From contig NC_020055.1 in assembly GCF_000331025.1 (NCBI RefSeq), forward strand, positions 1,706,370 through 1,770,369: a stretch of 64,000 nt of DNA, given 5' to 3'. Position numbers and translations under genes: made by a program. The stretch is from Maridesulfovibrio hydrothermalis AM13 = DSM 14728 (lineage in GTDB: Bacteria; Desulfobacterota; Desulfovibrionia; Desulfovibrionales; Desulfovibrionaceae). Positions within the stretch are counted from its first letter, which is position 1. Every line of letters begins with the position of its first letter. A model generated the notes under the pieces. The model searched no databases and was not told the origin of the DNA. It saw only the letters and a list, made by a program, of their open reading frames with translations. Positions 26,274 to 33,817 of the stretch are shown here, piece after piece.

Positions 26274-26636
26274 CAAGGATGGAGGGAGTTGGTAGGGATA
26301 AAAGAAATTATAAATTCTGACCATTAACTTTCCATTTACTCACTGCGATAGATCTAACAGCTTTTGTTATGATTCTTAACTGCGTAAAGATCCTATCCTT
26401 AGGCCCACCTAAGGGTAGAGACTTCCGCTCGGTTGGCGATGTTTGCCCCGCGGGAGGTCAATTAGTCTCAAAGTGTTTTTCGATAACATCCTTACGCATG
26501 GAATTTTCAAGGCTAAGATTGGGGATATTTGTTTAAATTTACGGAATATCTTGAAGATTATAATACATTAAATTATATAAACACCGTGTAAAGAAATGGT
26601 CCTAATTGCCGATGTGTATCTTGAAGGGGTGAATCA
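26274..26636. other. Non-coding part of the island with adjacent stems
   Basis: No ORF of note. Two neighbouring stem-loops stand out: CCTTAGG-CCCA-CCTAAGG at 26397-26414 and GACTTCC/GGAGGTC at 26420-26459 with an inner GGC/GCC loop. Together they suggest a compact structured RNA or a recombination site; I could not match it to a known family. Confidence 0.45.
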
Positions 26637-27254
26637 ATGATATCAAAAACACTTGCAAAACTAACATTGGCAATATTTGCTATTTCAGCCATTGTTGCCT
26701 GTTCACAAGTTCCATATCCAACTACATATGGGCTTTCATCTCAAAAGCTGATGCAGGCCGCAGAACACTGGCAGATACAGGCAGAAGATACAGCTGATAG
26801 CATTTCTGAAAAAGTTAGGCCGGGAAGCAGGCTTTTTATTGAAAGGGAAAATGAGGAACCTTTCTACATATATTTTGCAGACTTCTTAGAACAAGAACTG
26901 GTTGGTAGGAATTTTGTACTATGCTCCAGTAAATCTTCAGATTGCCTACCAATTCAAGTGCAAGCAAGAGTTCTGGAACACGGAAAAAGATTTATTGACG
27001 TGTACCCCGGTTTAGTCCCAGCAGCAACTGGAGTCGTTTTCAGCTCTTTAGCTGTTATTGGAGGAACCTCAACTGGAGATTTATCCACCAACGAAGTATT
27101 GGTTACCGTTAAAATTATAAACAACGGACAAACTCTTTTAGCTAAAAATAATATATATTACATAAATGAAGACGAAATTTGGCATTATAACAGCCTTCTC
27201 ACATCAACAGGAATAAAAATTCCAAATAAAAAAATAAAGGTTGTTGGTGAATAA
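26637..27254 (+). CDS. Predicted lipoprotein of unknown function (205 aa)
   Basis: The protein has a lipoprotein signal peptide with the lipobox IVAC (cysteine 22). The mature part is about 180 residues with no family I can name; its style (REN.EPFYIYFADFLEQELVGR and an N-terminal half of alternating strands and helices) fits a small periplasmic domain related to those encoded beside FlgO. A hydrophobic glycine-rich stretch (GVVFSSLAVIGG) lies near residue 132. It overlaps the following FlgO-like gene slightly, so the two are one unit. The pair lies within the island and looks AT-richer than the core genes around it. Confidence 0.8.
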   Translation: MISKTLAKLTLAIFAISAIVACSQVPYPTTYGLSSQKLMQAAEHWQIQAEDTADSISEKVRPGSRLFIERENEEPFYIYFADFLEQELVGRNFVLCSSKSSDCLPIQVQARVLEHGKRFIDVYPGLVPAATGVVFSSLAVIGGTSTGDLSTNEVLVTVKIINNGQTLLAKNNIYYINEDEIWHYNSLLTSTGIKIPNKKIKVVGE

Positions 27255-27750
27255 ATTGAAAAAAATATGTTTGATTCTTATTTTTTTATTTCTTTGCTCA
27301 TGCTCTAGCAGAAGCAACGACTATATAAGCCCAGAATCTGAAACTATGAAAATCTGCTATGAGATTGCAGATAGAATGGCAGAGCAACTTAGAGCAAAAA
27401 AAATAACTAGCCTGAAAATAATTAAAGTTGCTTTTGTCAATATTGATAATATTAATAGAGTCTCTCCGAATGGCAGAGCATATTCGGAATTCATTGCATC
27501 GAGACTTTGCCAGCAGGGCTTCCAGGTTGTAGAGCTTAAACTTCGCACGAATAACGTGGAAATAGTTCCTTTTAAAGGTGAAATGATGTTGACCTATGAT
27601 CAGTACAACTTAGCAAAAGAACACAATGCAGCAGCAGCTTTGTTAGGCTACTATCAAAACAGGCGAGGAGAAGACATTTCCGTTTTTGCTCGAATAATTA
27701 ATATCAACGACAACGTTATTTTAGCTTCACAGGATGTAAGTTCGCTTTAA
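27247..27750 (+). CDS. FlgO-like lipoprotein
   Basis: The protein (167 residues from the GTG at 27247) has a lipoprotein signal (KICLILIFLFLCSC) and a domain of the FlgO type: IADRMAEQLRAKKI, VAFVNIDNINRVSPNGRAYSEFIASRL, MLTYDQYNLAKEHNAAAALLGYY and ARIININDNVILASQDV. FlgO proteins are outer-membrane lipoproteins first known from Vibrio flagella, but the domain is also found away from flagellar loci. The GTG start is chosen because AAAGG lies at 27236-27240; TTG codons at 27241 and 27256 are alternatives. It overlaps the preceding lipoprotein gene by 8 bases. Confidence 0.8.
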   Translation: MNKLKKICLILIFLFLCSCSSRSNDYISPESETMKICYEIADRMAEQLRAKKITSLKIIKVAFVNIDNINRVSPNGRAYSEFIASRLCQQGFQVVELKLRTNNVEIVPFKGEMMLTYDQYNLAKEHNAAAALLGYYQNRRGEDISVFARIININDNVILASQDVSSL

Positions 27751-28101
27751 CTTTAGACTGGAGTTTATAAAACAGGGCCGTACATGCTGCATTTATAAAG
27801 AAGAGGGTGTTGCATAACTGTAGCAGTCATTGCTTACATCTGTTGCCCGAATTGCTTTACATAAGTTAATAATAAGCTGGGGAATAAAAAACAATTTGTT
27901 GTATGACCGCCTCTTTCAGCCTTGATCTTTTTTTGTACTGCATAACAATTTTCTCCCATGCTACGGGCCATACTTTTAACTCAAGAAAGTAATAAAAGAG
28001 AGTAAGCCAAGGTCGTCATATCAAGTATGAACCATTACATATCAAGTAAATGGCATCATAAGCAATGCATTAAAGGAGCAGATAGAAACAGGCAGAAAGA
28101 G
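27751..28101. other. Island tail without genes
   Basis: No convincing ORF, RNA gene or terminator was seen between the FlgO-like gene and the right repeat copy. Confidence 0.4.
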
Positions 28102-28223
28102 TAACGCCGGCCTGTCACGCCGGAGGCCGAGGGTTCGAGTCCCTTCGGCTCCGCCACTTTTCCTGAAAAGGGATATCAGTCATAAGATTGGTATCCCTTT
28201 TTCTTTTTGCGTGGATTGGAAAA
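28102..28223 (+). repeat. 122-bp direct repeat, right copy (truncated tRNA-Asp)
   Basis: Identical to 26152-26273. It begins inside the anticodon stem, so the acceptor 5' half and D-arm are missing; it is a tRNA fragment and cannot make a functional tRNA. It marks the right border of the island. Confidence 0.92.
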
Positions 28224-28349
28224 TATTTTTGTGATGCTGTGCAGGTTGTTCGGTAGTTTCTTTGAATCAGGAATCAACCGTCGAGGTTGTATCTTGCGGC
28301 CTGACTGTCTGTCCGGAGAATGTGTCCGGATCACGTTGTAGATTCAGAC

Positions 28350-28355
28350 TATAAT
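28350..28355 (+). promoter_or_regulatory. -10 box before the GGDEF-EAL gene
   Basis: A perfect TATAAT lies at 28350-28355 with no clear -35. It overlaps an upstream in-frame TTG, so that TTG would not be in the transcript and translation probably starts at ATG 28391. Confidence 0.4.
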
Positions 28356-28390
28356 TGACAGTGTGTTTGGCTAAAGATAATATCTGTAAT

Positions 28391-30061
28391 ATGCATGCAA
28401 TAGTAGATTCGAGCGACACGTTTTTTTTCAGCAATATTTCTGCTGGGTTGATTATACTTCTCGGTGGGGTTGTATGCTATCTCTTTATACTCAATAAATT
28501 GCGTAAAAATGAACCCTCTCTCTATAGGCAGACCAGGACCAGTTTCATTATTCTTGTCTCTCTTATATTTTCATTTGTGCTTGGTTATTCGGCCGTTCTG
28601 GCCTCTGTTATTTTCCATTATCGCTTTGACTTTAACTCTATTTTGGGGCCGATACTTTTTCTAGGCTCCATTTTTGTGCTGGCTACGGCCTACTTCAATG
28701 TAGCTATGTTTAATAAGCTTCTTAAGTCGCGGGAAGTCCTTAAAAGTCAGGCTCTTCGTGATTTTATGACCAGACTGCCGAATAGAAGAATGCTGGTCGA
28801 TAAAATCAAATTGGCTCAGGAGCGCAAGAGAATTAATAAAAATTACGACTTTGCGGTCATTTTTATTGATATACTGAACTTCAAGAAGGTCAACGACAGC
28901 TTCGGGCATTACACGGGCGATAAAATTCTGATTCAGACCTCCAACAGACTGCTTAAAGCTGTAAATAGCGTAGATACTGTCGGCAGAATCGGTGGAGATG
29001 ACTTCATATTACTTTTTGATGATTCATCACCGATGGAAACTCTGCATAAGATGAATCATGTTAGAGCTTCTTTGCAAAAAGCATATGAAATAGATGGAGT
29101 GGAATTCAAACTTGATGCCAGCTACGGCATATACTTCGCAAGAGATGAAGACCTGCCACCTGAAGAAATCATTAATAGAGCCAATATGGCCATGCGCCGT
29201 TCAAAACAGCGGGGCAAAAATAATTTTTCGGCTTTTATGGAATCGATGCTGCTTAAAGCTGACAATCTCTTAAAGTTTGAAAATGATTTCCGCAGGGGGT
29301 TGCAGAATAATGAATTCATCCTTGTTTTTCAGCCTCAATATAATTTGAAACCCAACCTCAGCCTTGCCGGCTTTGAAGCTCTGGTACGCTGGAATCATCC
29401 GAAACAAGGCTGGATAAGTCCCGGTGACTTTATTCCCATAGCAGAAAAAACAGGACTGATCATTGAACTGGATCGTTATGTCCTAGACCGTGCGTGCATG
29501 CACTGGGCGCAGTGTCAGCGCAAAACACCAAATTGTTCAGGATTGAGTATTTCGGTAAATCTCAGCGCACACTACATAATCGATTCCACACTGGTCCGGT
29601 ATGTGGCAGAAACAATTAAGAAACATGGCATTGAAAAAAATACACTCATACTTGAACTGACTGAGTCTGCATTTGTTACCGATCCGGTTCTGGCTGCCGC
29701 CAACCTTGAGTCTTTGCGAGAATTAGGTGTCAAAAGTGCCATTGACGATTTTGGTACAGGCTACTCTTCGCTTACATATCTAACCAGATTCCCCACGGAA
29801 CACATTAAAATAGATAAAAGCTTTGTCGATGGCATTGAATCCGATCAAAGCTCTCGAAGAATCGTCAAATCGGTTATTAATCTGACTCATGGCCTGAATA
29901 TGATTGCTGTTGCTGAAGGCGTAGAAAAAAAATCGCAACTGGAAATACTCAAAGAGATGGGCTGTGATATTGTGCAGGGTTTTTATCTGGCAAAACCACT
30001 TTCCCTTATTGACACTCGTACATTTATCAAAGAAAGAAAATTACCTTCCGAAAACAGCTAA
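28391..30061 (+). CDS. Membrane GGDEF-EAL cyclic-di-GMP protein
   Basis: The protein (556 residues from ATG 28391) has three hydrophobic N-terminal segments (ISAGLIILLGGVVCYLFIL; FIILVSLIFSFVLGYSAVL; ILGPILFLGSIFVLATAYF), a GGDEF domain and an EAL domain. The cyclase motif reads GGDDF, and there is no RxxD inhibitory site before it. The EAL domain looks complete: FEALVRW, ELTESAF, DDFGTGYSS, IKIDKSFV and AEGVE. It is therefore most likely a phosphodiesterase with a weak or regulatory cyclase domain. It begins 130 bp after the island's right border. No ribosome site is obvious. Confidence 0.88.
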   Translation: MHAIVDSSDTFFFSNISAGLIILLGGVVCYLFILNKLRKNEPSLYRQTRTSFIILVSLIFSFVLGYSAVLASVIFHYRFDFNSILGPILFLGSIFVLATAYFNVAMFNKLLKSREVLKSQALRDFMTRLPNRRMLVDKIKLAQERKRINKNYDFAVIFIDILNFKKVNDSFGHYTGDKILIQTSNRLLKAVNSVDTVGRIGGDDFILLFDDSSPMETLHKMNHVRASLQKAYEIDGVEFKLDASYGIYFARDEDLPPEEIINRANMAMRRSKQRGKNNFSAFMESMLLKADNLLKFENDFRRGLQNNEFILVFQPQYNLKPNLSLAGFEALVRWNHPKQGWISPGDFIPIAEKTGLIIELDRYVLDRACMHWAQCQRKTPNCSGLSISVNLSAHYIIDSTLVRYVAETIKKHGIEKNTLILELTESAFVTDPVLAAANLESLRELGVKSAIDDFGTGYSSLTYLTRFPTEHIKIDKSFVDGIESDQSSRRIVKSVINLTHGLNMIAVAEGVEKKSQLEILKEMGCDIVQGFYLAKPLSLIDTRTFIKERKLPSENS

Positions 30062-30394
30062 TCAGCGACTTGCATCCTTCCGCCTAGAACCGGCAGGCTT
30101 AATTTAATAAATTCAGGTTTTTATGCCGCTTTTTTTACAGGATTCTTTTACCGGAAATATTATATTACCAACTTTGATGTAAGCACATCTCGTAAGTGCA
30201 ACTGGAGATAATAGCCTTAGATAGTGTTCCGAGTATAAAGATATTTCGGGAGTAACCTGCACGCGAGACAATATGTACCAATTCCTTTTAAGTTTATTAA
30301 AAATGGGTTAAATTACAAAAGCAGAGATTATTATGCCGTCCACTTACAGGGAATGCATACATATATATAATTATATAATAAATGAGGTTGCCAA
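30062..30394. other. AT-rich intergenic region
   Basis: No gene seen. An AT-rich run (ATATATATAATTATATAAT near 30359) precedes the next gene and may hold its promoter. Confidence 0.35.
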
Positions 30395-31549
30395 ATGAGT
30401 TCTGAGCTGCCAACAGATTTTGCACCTGCCGAAAGAGATTCGTTAGAAAATGTCTTAGGTACAGCTAAGCAATTACAAGAAAATCCCCTGATAGAAATTT
30501 TTAATGCTGTGCCTGTTCCGTTGATTATCATCAATCAAAAAAGGCAGGCGGTATTCTGCAATTCTGTTTTTCAGACAGCATCAAATTGCAAGTCAATCCA
30601 AGAGCTTATAGGGCTGAGGCCCGGTGAGGCTCTTGGATGTATACATGCCAACGCACATGAAGGGGGATGCGGAACAAGCAGGTTTTGCAAAGACTGCGGG
30701 GCGGCATTGGCAATAATTAAATCCCTTCAAGGCGAAAATGCGACAGAAGAATGCCGTATTCTGCGCAAAAGAGACTTTGATGATGGAGGAGAGGAAGCTC
30801 TGGATTTACACGTTTTCACCTCGCCGTTTAAGTATCTGGATCAAGATTTCATACTATTTACCGCGATGGACATCAGTCATGAAAAAAGGAAACAAAACCT
30901 TGAACATCTTTTTTTCCATGACGTTTTAAATCTTGTTACAGGGCTTAAATATGCAGCGCAGACTATTTGCAAGACTACAACGAGCGATAGAATAAGTCGG
31001 CAATGTCAGAAAATGACCAGTGCAATCACCCAGATAGCAGAAGAGATTCAGGCTCAAAAAGCTCTTTCCAGCGCAGAGGAAGGCAGTCTTCGGGTCTACC
31101 CGCAGTTAACCACAACGGGATACATTCTGAATCATATCCGCGAGATCTATTCCGGACACAATCTATGCGTAGGCAGGCATATTACAATTTCCCCGCATAG
31201 CATAAATTACGAGTTCAAAACCGACCCGATCATTTTAAGCAGAATACTGGGAAATATGATCAAGAATGCTCTGGAAGCCTCCGAGCAGGGGGCAGAGATC
31301 ACTATAGGAGCCAATACAGATAACGGCTTGGTTCAGCTGTGGGTGCACAATGAATGTGTAATACCCGCACAAGTACAAAGGCAGATTTTCAAAAGGTCTT
31401 TCTCAACCAAAGGAGATGGGCGGGGAATCGGAACGTACAGTATGAAGCTTCTTGCTGAAAATTATCTGAAAGGGCTTATGGCGTTTGAATCAAGTGATGA
31501 GACCGGTACTGTCTTTTCCATATCATTACCGGAGAAGGGTCTTTTTTAA
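30395..31549 (+). CDS. PAS-domain sensor histidine kinase with cysteine-rich PAS loop
   Basis: The 384-residue protein is soluble. It has a PAS domain (about residues 30-170), an HDVLN-type phosphoacceptor box (LEHLFFHDVLNLVTGLKYA) and a HATPase domain with the N-box NMIKNALEASE and a G-box GDGRGIGTYSMKLL. Within the PAS domain a cluster of cysteines and histidines (CIHANAHEGGCGTSRFCKDC) suggests a metal, Fe-S or redox-sensing loop. No response regulator is adjacent, but a SpoIIAA-like gene follows after 43 bases. The start has GAGG 8 bases before the ATG. Confidence 0.88.
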   Translation: MSSELPTDFAPAERDSLENVLGTAKQLQENPLIEIFNAVPVPLIIINQKRQAVFCNSVFQTASNCKSIQELIGLRPGEALGCIHANAHEGGCGTSRFCKDCGAALAIIKSLQGENATEECRILRKRDFDDGGEEALDLHVFTSPFKYLDQDFILFTAMDISHEKRKQNLEHLFFHDVLNLVTGLKYAAQTICKTTTSDRISRQCQKMTSAITQIAEEIQAQKALSSAEEGSLRVYPQLTTTGYILNHIREIYSGHNLCVGRHITISPHSINYEFKTDPIILSRILGNMIKNALEASEQGAEITIGANTDNGLVQLWVHNECVIPAQVQRQIFKRSFSTKGDGRGIGTYSMKLLAENYLKGLMAFESSDETGTVFSISLPEKGLF

Positions 31550-31592
31550 TTATTGCAGATTAAAAAACAACAGTCTCAAAACAGGAGCAGTC

Positions 31593-31949
31593 ATGGTGGA
31601 ATTAATCGAAATAGCCCCAAAAGTGTTAGGTCTTAAGATTGACGGTAAAATAACAGAAGAAGACATGAAAAAAGTTATCGCAGTCTGTGAAGATAAAATG
31701 AAGGCCGAAGAGCGGATTGCTATTTATGTCGAAATTGTTCAAATGAACGGAGTCACCTTCAGCGCGCTCAAGGAAGACCTTAAATTTGCCCTGCCTAATT
31801 TTAAAAGGTTCTCCAGAAAAGCAGTTGTGTCTGATAGCAAATGGCATGAGCCGCTCATAAAGATTGGAGATAAACTTTTTCCGTCCATCGAAATAAAGCA
31901 TTTCAACCCTGAGGAACGTGAAGCAGCCGTTAAGTGGGTTAAAGAATAA
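31593..31949 (+). CDS. SpoIIAA-like STAS-fold protein
   Basis: The 118-residue protein belongs to the SpoIIAA-like (STAS-related) group: LKIDGKITEEDMKKVIAVCED, then a strand IAIYVEIVQMNG and a helix-rich end DREAAVKWVKE-like. These proteins are often found alone; some bind lipids or act near signalling proteins. AGGAG at 31583-31587 supports the ATG at 31593; a longer in-frame ORF begins inside the kinase gene and is not used. It probably forms an operon with the kinase. Confidence 0.8.
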   Translation: MVELIEIAPKVLGLKIDGKITEEDMKKVIAVCEDKMKAEERIAIYVEIVQMNGVTFSALKEDLKFALPNFKRFSRKAVVSDSKWHEPLIKIGDKLFPSIEIKHFNPEEREAAVKWVKE

Positions 31950-31977
31950 GATTTTTCGCTTTTTCTTGAAATTCTTG

Positions 31978-32006
31978 TTGACAACTCAGGCTACTATCTT
32001 TAAAAC
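31978..32006 (+). promoter_or_regulatory. Promoter of the tRNA-Val/tRNA-Asp pair
   Basis: TTGACA (31978-31983) and TAAAAC (32001-32006) are spaced by 17 bases, with tRNA-Val starting 14 bases later. The block TTGACAACTCAGGCTA recurs almost exactly at 43984. Confidence 0.7.
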
Positions 32007-32019
32007 ATATTTCTCTTGA

Positions 32020-32095
32020 GGGCGAATAGCTCAGTTGGGAGAGCATCGGCCTTACAAGCCGAGGGTCACAGGTTCGAGCCCTGTTTCGCCTACCA
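32020..32095 (+). tRNA. tRNA-Val (TAC)
   Basis: A complete 76-base tRNA: acceptor GGGCGAA/TTCGCCT, D-arm TAGCTCAGTTGGGAGAGCA, anticodon loop CTTACAA with anticodon TAC, T-loop GGTTCGAGCCC and encoded CCA. tRNA-Asp follows after 38 bases, so the two are probably cut from one precursor. Confidence 0.97.
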
Positions 32096-32101
32096 TTTGA
32101 T

Positions 32102-32127
32102 TTTAAACGTCGCTTAACACGTTTAAA
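32102..32127 (+). repeat. Inverted repeat between tRNA-Val and tRNA-Asp
   Basis: TTTAAACG and CGTTTAAA flank a 10-base loop (TCGCTTAACA), 6 bases before tRNA-Asp. The same arrangement precedes tRNA-Asp copy 1, with only the loop ends changed. Confidence 0.65.
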
Positions 32128-32133
32128 ATATGC

Positions 32134-32210
<77 letters not shown>

Positions 32211-32215
32211 CTTTT

Positions 32216-32260
32216 CCTGAAAAAGGACATCAATCTGATGATTGGTGTCCTTTTTCTTTT
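32216..32260 (+). terminator. Terminator of the tRNA-Val/tRNA-Asp unit
   Basis: AAAAAGGACA pairs with TGTCCTTTTT around a short loop and is followed by CTTTTTT. Confidence 0.8.
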
Positions 32261-32325
32261 TTGCCGCGTCTTTTATTCACTTTATTCTTGCATTTCCTCC
32301 ATTTCTGAATACTTCTGGATTTATT

Positions 32326-33666
32326 ATGAAAACAGAACTCAAGATTCCTCTTATACCTCGTAAGGTTTTCCCCAGAAAACCCGGACCTGAAGATCTCGAA
32401 CAGCTTAAAAATGGACTTGCAGCTCCTGAAAACCGCATGACTGAGATCGTCGGCGCACTTATTAATGTTCATAAAAATGATGTGCACGATACACGTGAAA
32501 TTCGTGAAAAATTTAAAGATATGACGATTGAACTTGCCCTTGTTAATGGACATATCAATTTACACTGTACAAAAGTTCCTATGGATTGCCTCTATGACGG
32601 CAGGAATGTCATTTGGCAGTCAGTTGAACATATTTCCGCTCTTATCAGAGACATGATTTTTGCACCGGAAGTTCCAAAAGGGGCTGATGCCTGCCGTTCA
32701 ACTTATATTAAAAAGTTTGTTGAGAATTCCGGTCTTATGTATCGCGGTGAACGAGGGCTGGTTATGTTCACCTGGGGCGGTCATCAAGTTCCTATGGATG
32801 AGTATAACTTCGCAAAAGAACTTGGTTATTGGACCGCTCTTTTTATGCCTGATATGGAGAATATTACCGGTTGCGGTGTCGGCGTTATGAAGGCTCCTTT
32901 TAAAGGGGCGCAGGTTGCGTACGGTAAGCAGAATACTTTTGAACGCTATGGACAGCGCGATTTTATCGGTTTTTCTGAGAAACAAATTCTTGCCGCTGAA
33001 GCCCCTAACGAATTAGTAACCCGTCTTTTGACTTTTCCCACTATTGAGGAGCGCATGGAGGCGTTTATCCGTGCCTCTCACCGCGGCAAGGTCCATCCCG
33101 GCGGGGCTGGAACTATTGAAGAAATTCTGACCATGCTGGCACTTCTTTCCATGCCCGAAAATAAGGATATTCCTTACGATTTTGATCTGGTGGAGAAAGG
33201 GGGCGGAGTATATTTTAAGGAATTTGTAGAATATTTAAATCTCTGCTTTGGTGATTCTCTGGACGGACTTTATAATGTTCATGTCGGTACAGCCAGATCC
33301 TATGCAAATTTTGTTGCCTACGAAACGGAAAGGCTTAGCACAAAGTTCCTCTGGAATGACGATTTGACGTTTGATCACCGAATTCAAGAACCTTTTGAGG
33401 TTACATTTGAATCTATGGAAGGATTGGATTTATCCAGAGATCAGGAGTCCTTTTCTTTGCTTATTAATTTACGCCGTTTCTTTTCGGCGGTAGTCCACCT
33501 TTCGGTAAAAGATCCCGATATGCTGGATTCATGGGGGGATGACCGCCCACTGATTAAGGGTGATAGAAATATCGTTGAGGCTACAGACCTGTTTGTGCGC
33601 AAACTTGCTCAGCAGGGCCGGATTCACCCAAGCAAAAATAACACACCGTCCTATCGCATTGAGTAG
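32326..33666 (+). CDS. ppnN: PpnN-type nucleotide 5'-monophosphate nucleosidase
   Basis: PpnN (YgdH) splits nucleoside monophosphates into base and ribose 5-phosphate and in E. coli is stimulated by (p)ppGpp. The 446-residue protein has the LOG-family core with HPGGAGTIEEILTMLALL, the flanking GERGLVMFTWGGHQVP region and the N- and C-terminal extensions of the YgdH group. The ATG at 32326 (MKTELKIPLIPRK) fits the family; a longer in-frame start at 32242 would run into the tRNA terminator. The length agrees with the E. coli enzyme (454). Confidence 0.9.
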   Translation: MKTELKIPLIPRKVFPRKPGPEDLEQLKNGLAAPENRMTEIVGALINVHKNDVHDTREIREKFKDMTIELALVNGHINLHCTKVPMDCLYDGRNVIWQSVEHISALIRDMIFAPEVPKGADACRSTYIKKFVENSGLMYRGERGLVMFTWGGHQVPMDEYNFAKELGYWTALFMPDMENITGCGVGVMKAPFKGAQVAYGKQNTFERYGQRDFIGFSEKQILAAEAPNELVTRLLTFPTIEERMEAFIRASHRGKVHPGGAGTIEEILTMLALLSMPENKDIPYDFDLVEKGGGVYFKEFVEYLNLCFGDSLDGLYNVHVGTARSYANFVAYETERLSTKFLWNDDLTFDHRIQEPFEVTFESMEGLDLSRDQESFSLLINLRRFFSAVVHLSVKDPDMLDSWGDDRPLIKGDRNIVEATDLFVRKLAQQGRIHPSKNNTPSYRIE

Positions 33667-33704
33667 CAGGTCGCCTGAAAGGGCAAAATCGATTAAAAAA
33701 CACC

Positions 33705-33742
33705 GGCTTCCCTTCTTTTACATGAAAGAGGGGAAGCCTTTT
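33705..33742 (+). terminator. Intrinsic terminator after ppnN
   Basis: GGCTTCCCTTCTTT pairs with AAAGAGGGGAAGCC (one wobble) around a 6-base loop, followed by TTTT. Confidence 0.85.
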
Positions 33743-33817
33743 GAGATACATCCTTCAAAACCTGCAAAGACATCATTCAAAAAGTAACGCCTTTAAAGTT
33801 TAAGATAGTTGGAGTAT

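Noticed and set aside
26274-28101. Prophage or full integrative element
   Set aside because: No integrase, excisionase, replication, packaging or transfer gene is present; only two lipoprotein genes.
28102-28178. Third functional tRNA-Asp
   Set aside because: The 5' acceptor strand and D-arm are missing; it is only the repeat copy of the 3' part.
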